Notes under the pieces: generated by a model
The model's input: the letters and a program-made list of their open reading frames with translations, nothing else
Databases searched by the model: none
Told to the model about the DNA's origin: nothing
In this document: positions 33,894 to 45,900 of the stretch, piece after piece
Position numbering within the stretch: position 1 is the stretch's first letter
Layout: each line of letters begins with the position of its first letter
NCBI GenBank assembly: GCA_023078555.1
Contig: CM041203.1
Location: 5,044,538 to 5,108,537 of the forward strand
Direction of reading: 5' to 3'
From: Ulva prolifera
Taxonomy: Eukaryota > Chlorophyta > Ulvophyceae > Ulvales > Ulvaceae
DNA: 64,000 bases
Made by a program: the position numbers and the translations under genes

Positions 33894-36800
33894 GACCAAC
33901 CCTGTCCGCGTTCCAGGCCTCGCCGAACTGTGCCCTTGGCCACCCCTCCGGACGGCGGAGGGTAGACGATCGCTTCGGAGCACCGTGGTTCGAATGCCGC
34001 GCCTCGTAGGACTGCATAATGCGCTCTGTTTCTCCCGCGAGAGAGCTCCCGCTGACGCCTGCCTGTGTGGGGGCTCTCTCGTGGCGAGGGCGTGAGCAGA
34101 AGGTGCCCGCAACTGTACTTCGACGAATCGCCGTTCGCCGGCGTGATGAAAGCGCAAAGCCTCTGGAGCCTCGGGCATGCGCCGTGGGGCCGCGTGCCAC
34201 AGGCTGCCATGCCCCCTGCTGTGACTGTGTGTTGTGGTGAGCTGGAGTGGCACAGGGGCGACTGCGCCGCTGTGCTGCGTCCTGAGACCGAATTTTGGGG
34301 GGTTTTGGGAGTCGCCATGGAGTGCCGCGCATGTGCGTGCACCCCTGTGGACATGCAGGGCCGCAGCGTGTGCAGCACGCGCAGGCTGCCTGGCATGGAG
34401 AGGCATGGTCCTTCTTGCGCGAGCGCGGGGGCCGCACGCACATGGCATTGTGTTGGGGGACGGGGAGTGCGCAGCGGCGCGCCGCATGTCGCCGTTCCGC
34501 CTGGTGATGAGTCAGGCCGGCCGTTGTTGGCCGGTTGCTACGGCATGAGGATCTAGAGCTCGTGTCCCGTTTTGATCCGAGCGTAGGGTAGAGTTTGAGT
34601 GCTTCGTGAGCATGCATCGGCGTGCGTGTGTATCTGCGGGGTCCGGCGGCGCAGGTGGGTCAATCGACACATGAATGGGGAGGGGTGGTAATCGAGGTGG
34701 GGCCCGTCGTGCCATGCACTCGGCCTGGTGTGGCATCAGGGAGAATGCCGCCATGGTGGGATTGCGCTGCCACGGCACCCTGGCGTGGCCTGCTGAAGTG
34801 GCCCGAGGGGGTGGCCATGCATTTGTTCAATTGCGTGCTGTGCGTCGCAGAGGACGCGGCGGTTGCAGTGGACGGGGCGGGAGGTGTGGGGGGTGACCAT
34901 GAATATGACAAACGCGTGCCGGGTGTGGGTAGCTGCGGCCACCAGGCAGCTGCTACACCGCCGGCTGGTGATGTCGGGGGGTTCAGTAGCCGCTCACGCC
35001 CTGTGCCGAGAATGTTCGCAGTGCATGCGAGGGACAGGCACACCTGCTGAGTGGTGTGTGACATGAGACGGCACAGTTGAAGTGCCGTGGAATGCGTGGC
35101 GAGCGATGTAAACTGCTGAACTGCCCCGCTGAAGCGGCCACTGCAGGTGGTATCTAGAGAGATATTCATCATCTGTACGGTGCAATTTGATACACACCCC
35201 AGCACTGGCGGCGTCTGCGGCCTGCATCTGTTCATGCCGCCGCCTTGGCTTTGAGAATGCATACCGGGTGCCACGCGCACGCCGCTTCTTCCACACTTGC
35301 CTTCACCCAGCCCGCGAGCGACATGCGGTCCCGTCTTGCCTGCGCATGTCGGGCTATGATACTTAGCCTGCTCAATGATCGCGGTGCGCGCGGCACGCAA
35401 CTCTTCGCCAGCGTCATCGCGATCGCATGCGCCGCTGCTGCTCACCGCAGCACACAGCACACAGCAGGCACAACCCCGTCCGCATCTGCGCGGTGCCTCC
35501 ACCCCCATCCCACATCCCCCGGCGTCTCCCCAGAGCCACTGTGTCACCGGCGCCACCCCCACCCCACATCCCCCGGCGTCTCCCCAGAGCCACTGTGTCA
35601 CCGGCGTAAACTGTAAACGTGAAGGGCGGGTCCGGCGTTTCGCATCAAAGCAGGCAGTGCTGTGGTCATGTGATCGCTCCCGCTGCTGATGTGAACCGGA
35701 GCACGTCTTCGCCGATGTGAGGGCACCGCACCCGCTGACCATCATATGCATGCCGAGCCCCAAGGCAAAGCACAGGTTGTCTGCGGAGGGCTGGGGAGAT
35801 GTGGATGCTGCTGCAGCCAACGAAACGGTGGGTGCATCACGTGCGATGGGGTGTTCCGTGGATGGTCACTGAGCTCATGCGAGTCATGGTGTGGACAGCT
35901 TGGATGAGGTGCCACGATAACACCACAGGAGGCCCTGGTGACCACTTCAGACTCGATCGGTGACCATGCCGCCGCAGACGCGGCGGCCTGCTGGGCCCCG
36001 CCCGGGGTTTCCTTTCAAGGGACCCCATGCATGCGTTTGCACGGCATAATATGCTTCGCCAACAGCGCGGACAGGTCTCTCCCTCGACACCCAGCTCCTC
36101 TGACAGGCTCCGTGCACACGCACATGCATGTTCATCCATCGGTGCAGCAGAGGGTCCGTGCATAATTCTATGTCCGTCTTCGGGGCGTTGGCTCTGTTTT
36201 GTGTGTGTTGTGTATGGACCCTGCCCAAGCCCGATTCGATCGTGGTGATCGTGGAAGATTCGTGTTTATGTTTACCGCGTTATCACGATAGATTCGGTAT
36301 GTTCACTGATCTCCCATGTGGCTGGAGGCCGCTGCGCGGTGTCACAGGCCCAGGCATGTGTCTGTCCGGGGACTTTTTTTATTATTATTTTTTATTATTA
36401 CAGGCACGTGTATGCACAGCCAATGTATGCGCGACCAGCCTGGCCCGCAGCCACCAAGAGTGCCAATCACGACGTGACCACTGCCGGGCGCCGGGCAGGA
36501 AACCGTACCTTGAAAGATAGACACATGCAGCTCACACGTTCACCTGATAATTCGATGTGGTGGATGCAGAAATGTTCCCGTGCCGTAGCTTTCAGCTGAG
36601 GGCACGATGCTGCTCGCCATTGCATCTGGACGTCATGGGGCCACGCAAGCAGTTTCGCAGGATGTCGATCTGGTCTGGCCGGCGCGCACAGTGGATGCAA
36701 TCAGTGGATGCTGCAGTTCGGTTGGTATTTGAACGTGTCATTTCACCGCCGACGCAGCGAAAGGATCGACAACCGCGACGTCTTGACCTGTAGTACCTCC

Positions 36801-37514
36801 AGATATCTATGAAGGACGCCAGTCATGTACATTCATACATTCGACTATCTAGGTTGTCCGGCAGCCCGGTGAAATGAGTACAACTTGTGCGATGTAGACT
36901 GCCAAATTCTCGGCTGTGATGGTTGCAGCCGGCACGAACTGAAGCATATACAAATGTGACACTGTTTGATCTGTCGTTGAATTTTGCAAAATTTTCCGAG
37001 TATCAACCTAGTTCAGAAAGGTGGTACTGTACATAATATCACGCTTCGGCCTCGATCTTTTGGTGTCATAATAGTGTTTGCTTTAGACAGTGTGCAACCT
37101 GTGTCACACGATGTATTTATGGCACAAACATGATCATAATCTGTACAGCCGCGAATGTAAATTTGTTGCTCGCCAGCTCTCCTGGACTGTGCGCCACAGG
37201 CGAGCCGTCCACATGATTTACAAACCCCGAACCACAGCAGTGCCGCTACACGCACTCATCACACACTCAGTCGAAGTCAGCGGCGCCACTATGGAACAAT
37301 CCCCCAGGCGGTACCTGTACTCTTCAGGCACTCCTGATATCTTCCCTGCTCCTGTGCCCACGAACCCAACACAAACAGAGCAGCCGCGGGTCCATCCTGC
37401 TGCATTGAGCTGCACCACTGGCCAGTCTCTGCTGTCAGAGGGCTCAAACTGAGCTGGCGGGCGGTTGGAGGGCAGAAGGATGCACAGGCAGCAGAGGCAG
37501 CCTGCAGGATTCAC
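33894..37514. other. GC-rich spacer, no gene recognised
   Basis: 33.9-35.9 kb is GC-rich and holds long frames on both strands that I read as compositional. A minus frame near 35280-35420 (EELRAARTAIIEQAKYHS) is exon-like but isolated. The 54-base tandem repeat lies at 35499-35606. 36.3-36.4 kb has an A/T-rich run (tttattattattttttatta). 36.8-37.5 kb is AT-richer and borders the LHCA 3' end. Confidence 0.4.
35499..35606. repeat. 54-base tandem repeat, two copies
   Basis: Two adjacent 54-base copies (35499-35552, 35553-35606) differing at one visible base; each starts ccacccccatcccacatccc or its one-base variant. A partial third copy (ccacccccatcccacatcgc, then ccggcgtctctc) lies 6 kb away at 41965-41996. 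The unit is a multiple of three, so it makes repeated peptide in any frame. Confidence 0.85.
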
Positions 37515-39167
37515 TTAAATAGGGGATCCGAAGGGTAGGGAGACACCGTTGGTGGTGAAGTTGTTGGCCCATGGGTTGGCGAGGTGCTCCTTGAGGTTCA
37601 CAAGGGGCCCCTTGCCAGTGGCCTCGTATTGTGCAACGAAGCCGAGGAATGCGAGCATAGCCAGGCGGCCGTTCGCAATCTCCTGCACAGACAGCGGGCC
37701 CCAGTCAGCCACAGTACAGTAGGTTGCTGTGCAGTTTCAACTGTGTACTGCCACAGGCTTGGCAGCACTGAGCTCAAGTATGCAGCAAGGTCAACTGACG
37801 CAACAAATCAGCTCGATTGACCTTGCCGCCAATGGTATCATCAACTCAAGTGCTGGGGAACGAACAAGATCCAGATCATCTATGCAAAGCAGATCTGTCA
37901 TACATTGCTTCATGGATGGCAGACCGAATGGGTCAGAACAGCAGAAAGGCAGCGACTGGGCCAGCGCCATACCTTGGTCTGCATCTCACGGAAGTTGTCC
38001 TTGCCCATGCCCATGGGGTTGAACACACCACCGGGGTATCCGACCTGGTCTGTGCCCTTGAGCATTCCCTCGAAGCCCAGGAAGGAGCCGGCCTCGCCCT
38101 GGGAGCCAGGCTTGCGGATGTCCATCCACCGCTTGGTCTCAGCCCAGCCCATGAGGAAGATCTCGATAGCGACGAGAGTTCCGTAAGGGAAGGGAGAGCC
38201 AGCAATAGCCTTCTCGCCGGCCTCGTACCACTGAGGGAAGCCAGGGATGATGGCACCTGGGAGGATGATGCCAGCAACGGCAGCCATGGCGAAGCGGCAG
38301 TGCACCAGCTCGGATTGCACATACCACTTGAGGGTCTCGGGGTTCTCCCCAAGGCCGAGTGGGTCAAAGCCGTAGTCAGCGGGGAGTGTGCGGTCAAGGT
38401 ACTTGGGTGCCTCGCTGCCTGGGAGCCACATTGGGCGTGACGCCCGTGCCACGACAGCCTACACGCAGAGACTCAGTTTCAGACAGGAAAATACAAGCCA
38501 AGAAGGTGTATTCGTGATCGTCGGGATGCTCTCGCGGTGACAGGCCGCTGAACGAATCGACTGCCGAGTTGGACATTAGATCGGCAGTGCCCCAAGACAG
38601 GAGGCGGAAGGAATGCAGCCATGACGAAGCAACCTAAAAAATGCTGCAGGGCGCCGAACGAGGCTGTCGGTATGCCGGGAATAGGCGACAGTACTGCGTG
38701 GTCAAAGCCGGAGTGGGGCTATTGAACTGAACTGATGTCGACTGCAGCGAAAGCATAGTTCAGACGTGAAAGAGTGCATCGAGGTATGTAGGGCCGGTCT
38801 GAATTGTTGCACAACGCAATCCTGTAGATGCTGCCGACCCAGGAGCGGAGATCCTCCCGGGCTATGGCGCTGCCGATCCAAAGGCCGGACATGCTGTCGC
38901 ATTACACCGCTACCCCACAACACTCATATGCCTGCTTCAACATACACTGTGGATGACCTGTGAATGCGGCTGTGTCCACAATCTCGGACGATTTCACGGT
39001 GGCAGGGTACCGCATCAATGCCGATCGACATGCCGCACAGCTCAGGTAAGTTGCCATATGTGACAGCACTTCAATACCTAAGGACATGTACTGTCTGCGC
39101 GTAGAAAGAAGCGTACCGTCTGGCGGGCTGCCGGGCGAACGGAGAGGGTCTTCATTGTCATAGCCAT
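37515..39167 (-). CDS. Chlorophyll a/b-binding protein of photosystem I (LHCA)
   Basis: Light-harvesting antenna protein of photosystem I in the thylakoid membrane. Exons, 5' to 3': 39167-39117 (17 codons), 38458-37973, 37682-37515, all phase 0, giving 234 residues. Exon 1 encodes the start of a transit peptide ([17 protein letters not shown]) that continues into [16 protein letters not shown], the usual cleavage region. Chlorophyll-ligand helices are [14 protein letters not shown] (helix 1) and [15 protein letters not shown] (helix 3); [16 protein letters not shown] precedes helix 1, and the middle helix reads [25 protein letters not shown] precedes helix 3. The [12 protein letters not shown] loop recalls Lhca2-type proteins, but I cannot assign the isoform. 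A competing in-frame ATG context at about 38620 ([11 protein letters not shown]) has no donor of correct phase and was not used. Confidence 0.95.
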
Positions 39168-42100
39168 TGTAATACTGTGATTGTCTACCTGGGCAAGCCA
39201 AACGAACTGGTGCAGATTTCCGCTTCGCACGGGGTGATGAATCCGAGCCTGCTGCGCCGGTACGACGTCGATTCCAGGTGGAGCTGTATAGGCTGCCTTC
39301 GTGCGTATGATCTGGATCCTACAAGATTTGATGGGCCTCGATATCTCAGATCGTGTAATCGCACCTATGACACGCCTCTGTCGCAAATATCTGGGCTCTC
39401 TCGAATGTACTGTGCGCAACAATTGTCTGAGATACAATTGCAAATGCGGATCTCATGATGTGGGGCAGGGTCCGAGCGGCTTGGCAGATTGTGAACGATG
39501 CGCACATCGGTTGAACGCCAGCGCGCAGTACGTGTCGCTCGAAAGCTGACTAGAATCTCGAAATCCACTCACATCTGCACCAAACTCAACAGCTTCTACG
39601 CAAACTGGCCTGCTGGATCTTTTTTTTGCAACGTCCCATTTGCCAAGCGCTGAAGTGCCGTCGCTGGCAGCTACAGGGCTCTGTGGTATCCCTGTTGTGT
39701 CCTCTTCACAAGTCTCAGCTCGTGGCTCGCGTGCATTCTCTTCATGAGTGACAATTTGCGGCCTTAACCCGGGTGCAAAGCCTGTCAGTTCCATCAGCAG
39801 ACCAAGCTAGCCCTGCGAATGCCACAGACCTTCGCATACAGTTGTGGCGCATGAGTCGCATCACCTCTCTGCTGTCATCATTTGCAGACTCGTTTCGTCC
39901 AGCTTGAAATCAATGTGCTGCATTTTGTTTCCATGCTTGCTGTTCACACACGCCGCCAGGTTGCACATCAAAGGTCAGGTCTATAGCTTCATGTCACCTC
40001 GTCCAGAATATCACTGGTGTGGAGTTGATGCTAAATGCCGTGTGCTTAGTACTGGTCTATATATGCATCTCACGTGCTGGCAGCTGTGCTTTGAAGCTGA
40101 AGCCCAGGAGTTCCTGCATCTGGTGCCAGTGAAGGTGCAACCACGTTGCATGCACGCAAAATCACCCGGACACTCGGAATGTGCAACAGCCATGCACAAG
40201 CGTTTGTCTGTGTATGCCCTCTCGCAGCCACCATGCTATTCTCCTCACATCCTCCAACTGCTCTACTGCCACTTCTTCGGCCCTGGTCACCTTGCGCCAT
40301 CATTCGTGTGTGGGTTGCCAGGACAAGCAGGCAGGGGTGGCACCGCAGCACCTCACCTGAGTGTGTCATTGCCTGAGGTTGCCTCACCTTTCACTTGCCC
40401 ACCCAGAGCTCCCGGAGTCAGCGCAGCACTGTCACCGCAGCTCACACTCAATGCCAAGATACCTGACCCGAAGCGAGGGCAGCGGCTGCAGTCAAGCCCC
40501 AGCGGTGTGTGACCTGTGAGCACAGCCGGCCTGCACGACTTGCGACGCCTCGAACCACACTCTCGATGGTCAAACCTCATATATTCTCCATGGACAGTGG
40601 GAACGGCCCCGCCTGGGTCCACCGCCCTGTTCTGGTGTGCCTGACAGCTCACGCACCATGGCTCGAATGAAAGTTAGATTTTGAGCATTAAAATGGACTT
40701 TCTATAGCTCCATCGACACAGCGATTTCTGACCACGCACACCCCGGGACCCCGGCCATTTGTGTTGGACTTGTGGCTGTGTGATGCCCCAAGCACAGCGG
40801 AACTCCATGCTCCGACCGCACATCTTTGCACAACTCTCAGGCAGTTTGAACAGGTGTCTGTGATGTCCGCGTCATCGCCTGCATCTGAGCTCAACAGCCG
40901 CTGTCACTTTGTCCCAGTGTCCAGAGTTGTCAGTCCCCTATCGATCATGGCTGTGTCATGACGCATACAGACTGACACATGCCGCTCACTGTTGCTCTGC
41001 AGTGTTACGGTGTGCAAGCACCCAGGCGTCAGGTGGGCCCGTACTCTATATATATGTATATCCACGCCTCATCCAACGCCGGACCTCGCCCGTGGATTAG
41101 GACGTCGGATGTGAGCATAGTTACATGGCCTACCGCACTGTACGCATGAATCAACCTCGTTCATCGCCGGGAACAACCTCCCCATGCTCCTCAGCCTCAA
41201 CCCGGCCCCCGTCTACCAGCCACATGTGATGCTGACCATACATACCTTCTACAGAAACGCACCCTTCCCACCACGGGAGCTGGCCATCGCTCGGGCACCC
41301 AGTCACGAACACACTCCAATCCAGACGCTGTCTGAGCCAGGATTAGAGCCACGACAGATGCGTCAGCATTCCCCGCCCGGGGACTGGCAGCCGGTGTCAA
41401 AGTGGAGAAACTTGATCAAACGCCCGTTCAACCGCACACGGATAACCTGCGGAGGCCCCAAACGGCAACACCGATTGCAAGGCGGCTCCTGCCGCAGGAG
41501 CAAACAGCACCTCTCTTTCACAGCAGCACCATCCGCACGTGCCCCGTCTGCTTCCGGCCACGACATTCACCTTGCTTCATCACTTGAACACCCCTGGACC
41601 CTGGAACGCACTCTGATCAAGCGTGCTCCCTGACATGATACAGAAACCCAGATTCAATACGAAAGTGCCCCTACCCGCAGTATCGTCCTCGCATGTGGCA
41701 CCTTTTCATGCACCTATCCAGGCAGGACATCAGTGCGTGAGCATCCTTCACAAGGCGCCATCCGCGCTGATTACGACGCACGCATGCACCACCGTGCACC
41801 CGTGCCACGGCACCACCGCAACATCCGTGCCCTCCTCCCCCCGAATACCCCAACGGCTGAAGCCGGCGCACCCGCGCAGTGAATCGCACCCGCATGCATT
41901 GCACTTTCATGAGCGCCGCAAACAACCACGCGCATCCCAGTCTGGCACGCCGTGAGACCCCGAGCCACCCCCATCCCACATCGCCCGGCGTCTCTCCTGG
42001 CCCTTCTCGTCGTGGCTTCAACTGACCACTGTGCACTGCTCTCGCAATGACCTCATGCATGGCGCTCATGCATAGTTACACCTCAGCCACACCTCAGCCG

Positions 42101-42948
42101 CCCCTGTTACCTCTCTGGTGCTGAGCCGCGGGCTTGCAGAATCCTACCAACACGCAATGTGTGCACCCGCACCACCAGCACCGCTCGCGGCATGTGGCCG
42201 ACAGCACCGCACCGCCCGACGGGGCAGTCTGCCGTGGCGGCCCTGCCGCATACCTGTGTCTGAATACCATGCCGTTGCTGATGGCGGCGCGCGTCACCTC
42301 ACACTCACGGCCGTCCGCTCTCACCCCCGCTTGCCCGCACTTCGCAGCAGCGACAAAGGCACCCCTCGCGCATGATCCCCGCCGAGCGATCGTGCAAAGC
42401 TGTCATTGATGCACTCACTACGGCAAACCTGCACGAACCCCAGCAGCCACGGCCATTAGCACCCTCACACGCCGGCCCCCAATCAGCCGTATCCATACGA
42501 GCCGCCACACGATCCCGCAGCCATCTCACACATGCCGATACCTCACGTCCTCTTGCAAATGCACCACCCGGCGCATGCACACGAGCGTGCCTACTCCCCT
42601 TGCCCGCCACGGCGCTGAGACCCGCACAGCAGCTTGGCACGCTACCGCGCTGGCCCCCTGTCGCCACGCCACAACATGCCGGAGGCGGCGCCGGTTACTG
42701 ATGGCGCCGCCGGCGGAGACCGTGCCGGTCCACCGCAAAGCTCGCCGCAGGGGCGCGGAGACAGGTGCGGCCGGGCGCGCAGCAGCGGCGGCGGGTCGGC
42801 GGGGAGCGTGGCTCGCAGCGGCTGCGGGATCAACTGCCGGTGTCCTTGTACCCGAGCATCACCTCCTTCACCTGCAGCGCGGTCAGGCTTCAGCTGCACA
42901 GTGCGCGGGTAGACCGCCGTTTGCTCTTCCGATCAAGCGCTGAGGCCA
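39168..42948. other. Spacer between LHCA and the LSD1-like gene
   Basis: The first few hundred bases should hold the LHCA promoter. One candidate minus exon is at 39573-39794. A plus frame at 39844-40512 is open but looks compositional. 41.2-42.9 kb is GC/CA-rich with the partial 54-base repeat at 41965. No other gene could be supported. Confidence 0.4.
39573..39794 (-). CDS. Possible first exon, hypothetical
   Basis: An ATG at 39794 (MELTGFAPGLRPQIV) opens 74 codons that end exactly in phase 0 at a strong GTGAGT donor. The peptide is hydrophilic and acidic (REPRAETCEEDTTG). No downstream exon could be found before the LHCA start at 39167, so this may be an exon of an unknown small gene or chance. 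Confidence 0.25.
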
Positions 42949-45900
42949 TCACGCACGATGAATTCGAAGCGTCGGACTTTTGACCGTCGCCACCCCGCGT
43001 GTCTGCAGGTGCGTGGCAAGCGGGGACACCCTGCGTGCCGGTAGCGCCTCCATGCATGCATACATAGCCATGCCCATACGCAGAGTGACAAGCGCATGCT
43101 ACCCACCATTCCGCCCACTGACACGTACGCAGCAACGCCGGGTGCAAAGCCAGCCCTACTGGCATGGTCTGCTGATCTGTGAGTCGCGAAAAGTTCAGAC
43201 GATGCAACTGACGGCGACAAATCATGTTCGGCGATGTCTAGAGGTGCTCACGGCACGTCACCGCACGCTCGAGCGGTGGGCGTGCGGCCTCAGTGTGTGC
43301 AGCGGCCCGGCGCCGCACCTCATTGCCCTTCTCATCGACGGTCGAGGGGTTCTGCACAACCACCGGCGCCTCCGGCGGCGGCGCCGGCGGCGCGGCCGCC
43401 GAGACCGGCGGCTGCGGCGGCGCCGCCGGCGCGGCCCCGGCCGCGCCCGGCGGCATCGCCGGCGGCAGCGTTGACGGCCCCGCCGCCCCCGGAGGGTGCA
43501 CGCTGTTGACGCGCTCGCACACCGCGCACTTCACAGAGCGGGCCCCGTACGAGTACATTAGCCACGTGTGGCAGCTGCTGCACTGAAGGTGCGCCACAGT
43601 ATTCGCCTGCACAGGGGCACCCTTAAGCCACATGGCGACGCAGTACACATCACGAGCTGCTGCATCGCGACGGACGCAGGCCCCTCCAGCCACACGGAAC
43701 CTCAGGCACAGCCGCAGGGACCGGGCAGCAGCGATGACACCCGCCGATGAGCCCACGGCACGAGAGCTCCAGCCTTTGTACAGCAGAGCGCCACAGCATG
43801 CAACCAGGCACTGCTGCAAACGGAGTGACCTTCCGCATCCGCGCAGCACCATTCAATCGGCGCGAATCAGTTCGCCGGCACATGCTGGGGGGGCGGGGGA
43901 CGCAGCGGCGAGAGAGGGGGTACGGGCGCTCACCTGCGCGGCAGAGCTGACGACGCCACAGACGGCGCACTGCACGTTGTTCGCGCCGCGGGGGTACATC
44001 AGCATCACCTGGCAGCCGGCGCACTGCAGCTGCGCGCGCTGCGCGGACGGCAGCTGTTGCGTCATCGGCGGCGGCATGCCGGCGCCGCCGGGCTGCCGCA
44101 TCGCCGGCGCCGCGACGGGCGTGATGTGCTGGCATTGCGAGCAGCGCACGTTGGCGGCCCCCTGCACACCCGCGCCATACGTCAGCGCTGACGCGGCCCC
44201 CTGCTATGTGGAGTGCCGCCAGTTAGGCCGAGCGCGCGAGGCCTGTGCGTGCTGCGCTGGGCCCAACTGCCGCCAGTTTGCGGGAGTTCTGATGCCGTCT
44301 GTGCGATCGCGGAAATGTAATACATGTACAAATAATTATAGTAAAAACGATCCTATGCGAAAGTGTCGCGGGAGCACGAGAGTTCCACACACCACATTTT
44401 GTACGCCGTGCGAGCTGGATGCACAGTAAATTCGAGTCCCTAGCCACATCGGCATGTCGTCCCGTTAATGCGGTGTTGTCAATGTCCTCTTCAGGATACG
44501 ACTCAGTAAGTTCAGATTTGCTTTTGCTTGACATCCTGTACAGGGAGTGGGTTGAATGAACCGGGGTCGCCAGGGTGGACAGGGGTGATGTCACATCACT
44601 GATGTGTGATGGACTGGGAATCGCACAGAGCCCATAGGTCTCAGCATGGTCGCGGTGCCTGCTGTGAGCAGCTGCCAGGATCTACACGGTCCACACATGG
44701 CCACACCACACAGCACACGCTGTGCCAGGTGGGTACAGATCCGCAACTGTGAAGTTAATCGTAGCCCCCAGTAAGCAGCTGCCGGGCGGGAGTGGTCAAA
44801 GTCACAGAGGTGGTGCGGACACGCTTTCAGACCAGATGAATGAGGAATCAGGATATCGTCGAGCGCGTCATGCCTCGCCCCAGCAGGCCAAGCGCAGGAG
44901 TGGGCTGCTCACACATCCACACAGGGGGAACCAGCTGCGGGGTTGCGTCTTTGTGCTGTGCTGCCTGTGTTGCTTCGCAGGACCTGCTGTGCTACCTGTC
45001 TGTAGGCTGCAGGGCACCGCCGTGCTACCTGCCTGTCTGGCATTGTTGCAGTAACCCAGAGTATACATGTAGTACAGAGACGCCAGGATGTTGCAAGCAG
45101 GTAGTGATGGACCTATCTGGGAAAATCTGTTGCTTGGTCATGTCTGCTGCGTGACGAAACAAACAGGACGTGTAACTGGTCAACGCAGACAAAAGTACAT
45201 AACAGCACAAACAATCAGGAAGTGTGTGAGGTGTGTCGCCATCACCAAGCAACAATCCGAGCCATGCCACACCAGCCACTCATGGACTGAATCAGTCAGG
45301 CCCGAGGAGAGGAATGATGTGACGCTGCCAGTGCTGACCACTGCAGACTGTGCCAGCAGAGTGCCCTGCACTGTCATACCACGCATAAATGGTAGAAGCA
45401 GTCCTCCGCCACAAGTGCCAGAGGCAGCAGATGCAGCTGCTGTCAATATATGTCTCCGGATAGCATCATGACATGCCTAAAAAATAAAAAGCTCATGGCA
45501 TCGAGTTGATCCCCCCCAGTGGCTCAGACAGAAAAAGCACCATGCAGTATCGCCGGCCGACAGACCGCAGCACCGGGAACAGACGGACAAATGCATGACC
45601 AGGATGCACAGGATCAGATGCACTGCCTCTCAGGATCAGATGCACTGCCTCTCAGGTGCCACTCACGTCCTCAGCACCTGCCTAGCAGTCACGAAAGACA
45701 GCACCTGCCTGGCAGTCGCGAACGGCGCTACACTGCAGGTCTCTCATGAGCATGGCCACGCGCAATGCACAGCTGGGTGCACGCCTCACGGGTGCAAGAG
45801 GCAGCTGAGCTGGTGCAACACAGCGAGCGGAGCAGCGGAGATGTGCCGGGTGGCATGAGTGATGACCGAATGCAGCATACAGGGCAAGGCCACACAGGAC

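Noticed and set aside
33311-34441. Long minus-strand ORF (376 codons) opposite paralogue B
   Set aside because: It is the antisense of a GC-rich coding exon, its composition shifts abruptly, and it has no family motif. The plus frame has a paralogue and this does not.
34660-35820. 386-codon minus-strand ORF with an internal repeated peptide
   Set aside because: The peptide repeat is simply the 54-base DNA tandem repeat read in one frame. The rest is Cys/His/Gly-rich noise typical of GC-rich spacer.
38394-38627. Alternative LHCA start ([11 protein letters not shown]) next to the main exon
   Set aside because: It looks like a transit peptide, but no donor of the correct phase joins it to the 38458 exon. 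The exon at 39117-39167 does so in phase with a GTACGC donor.
39844-40512. 222-codon plus ORF downstream of LHCA region
   Set aside because: Cys/His-rich, patchy composition, no motif, and no agreeing splice structure.
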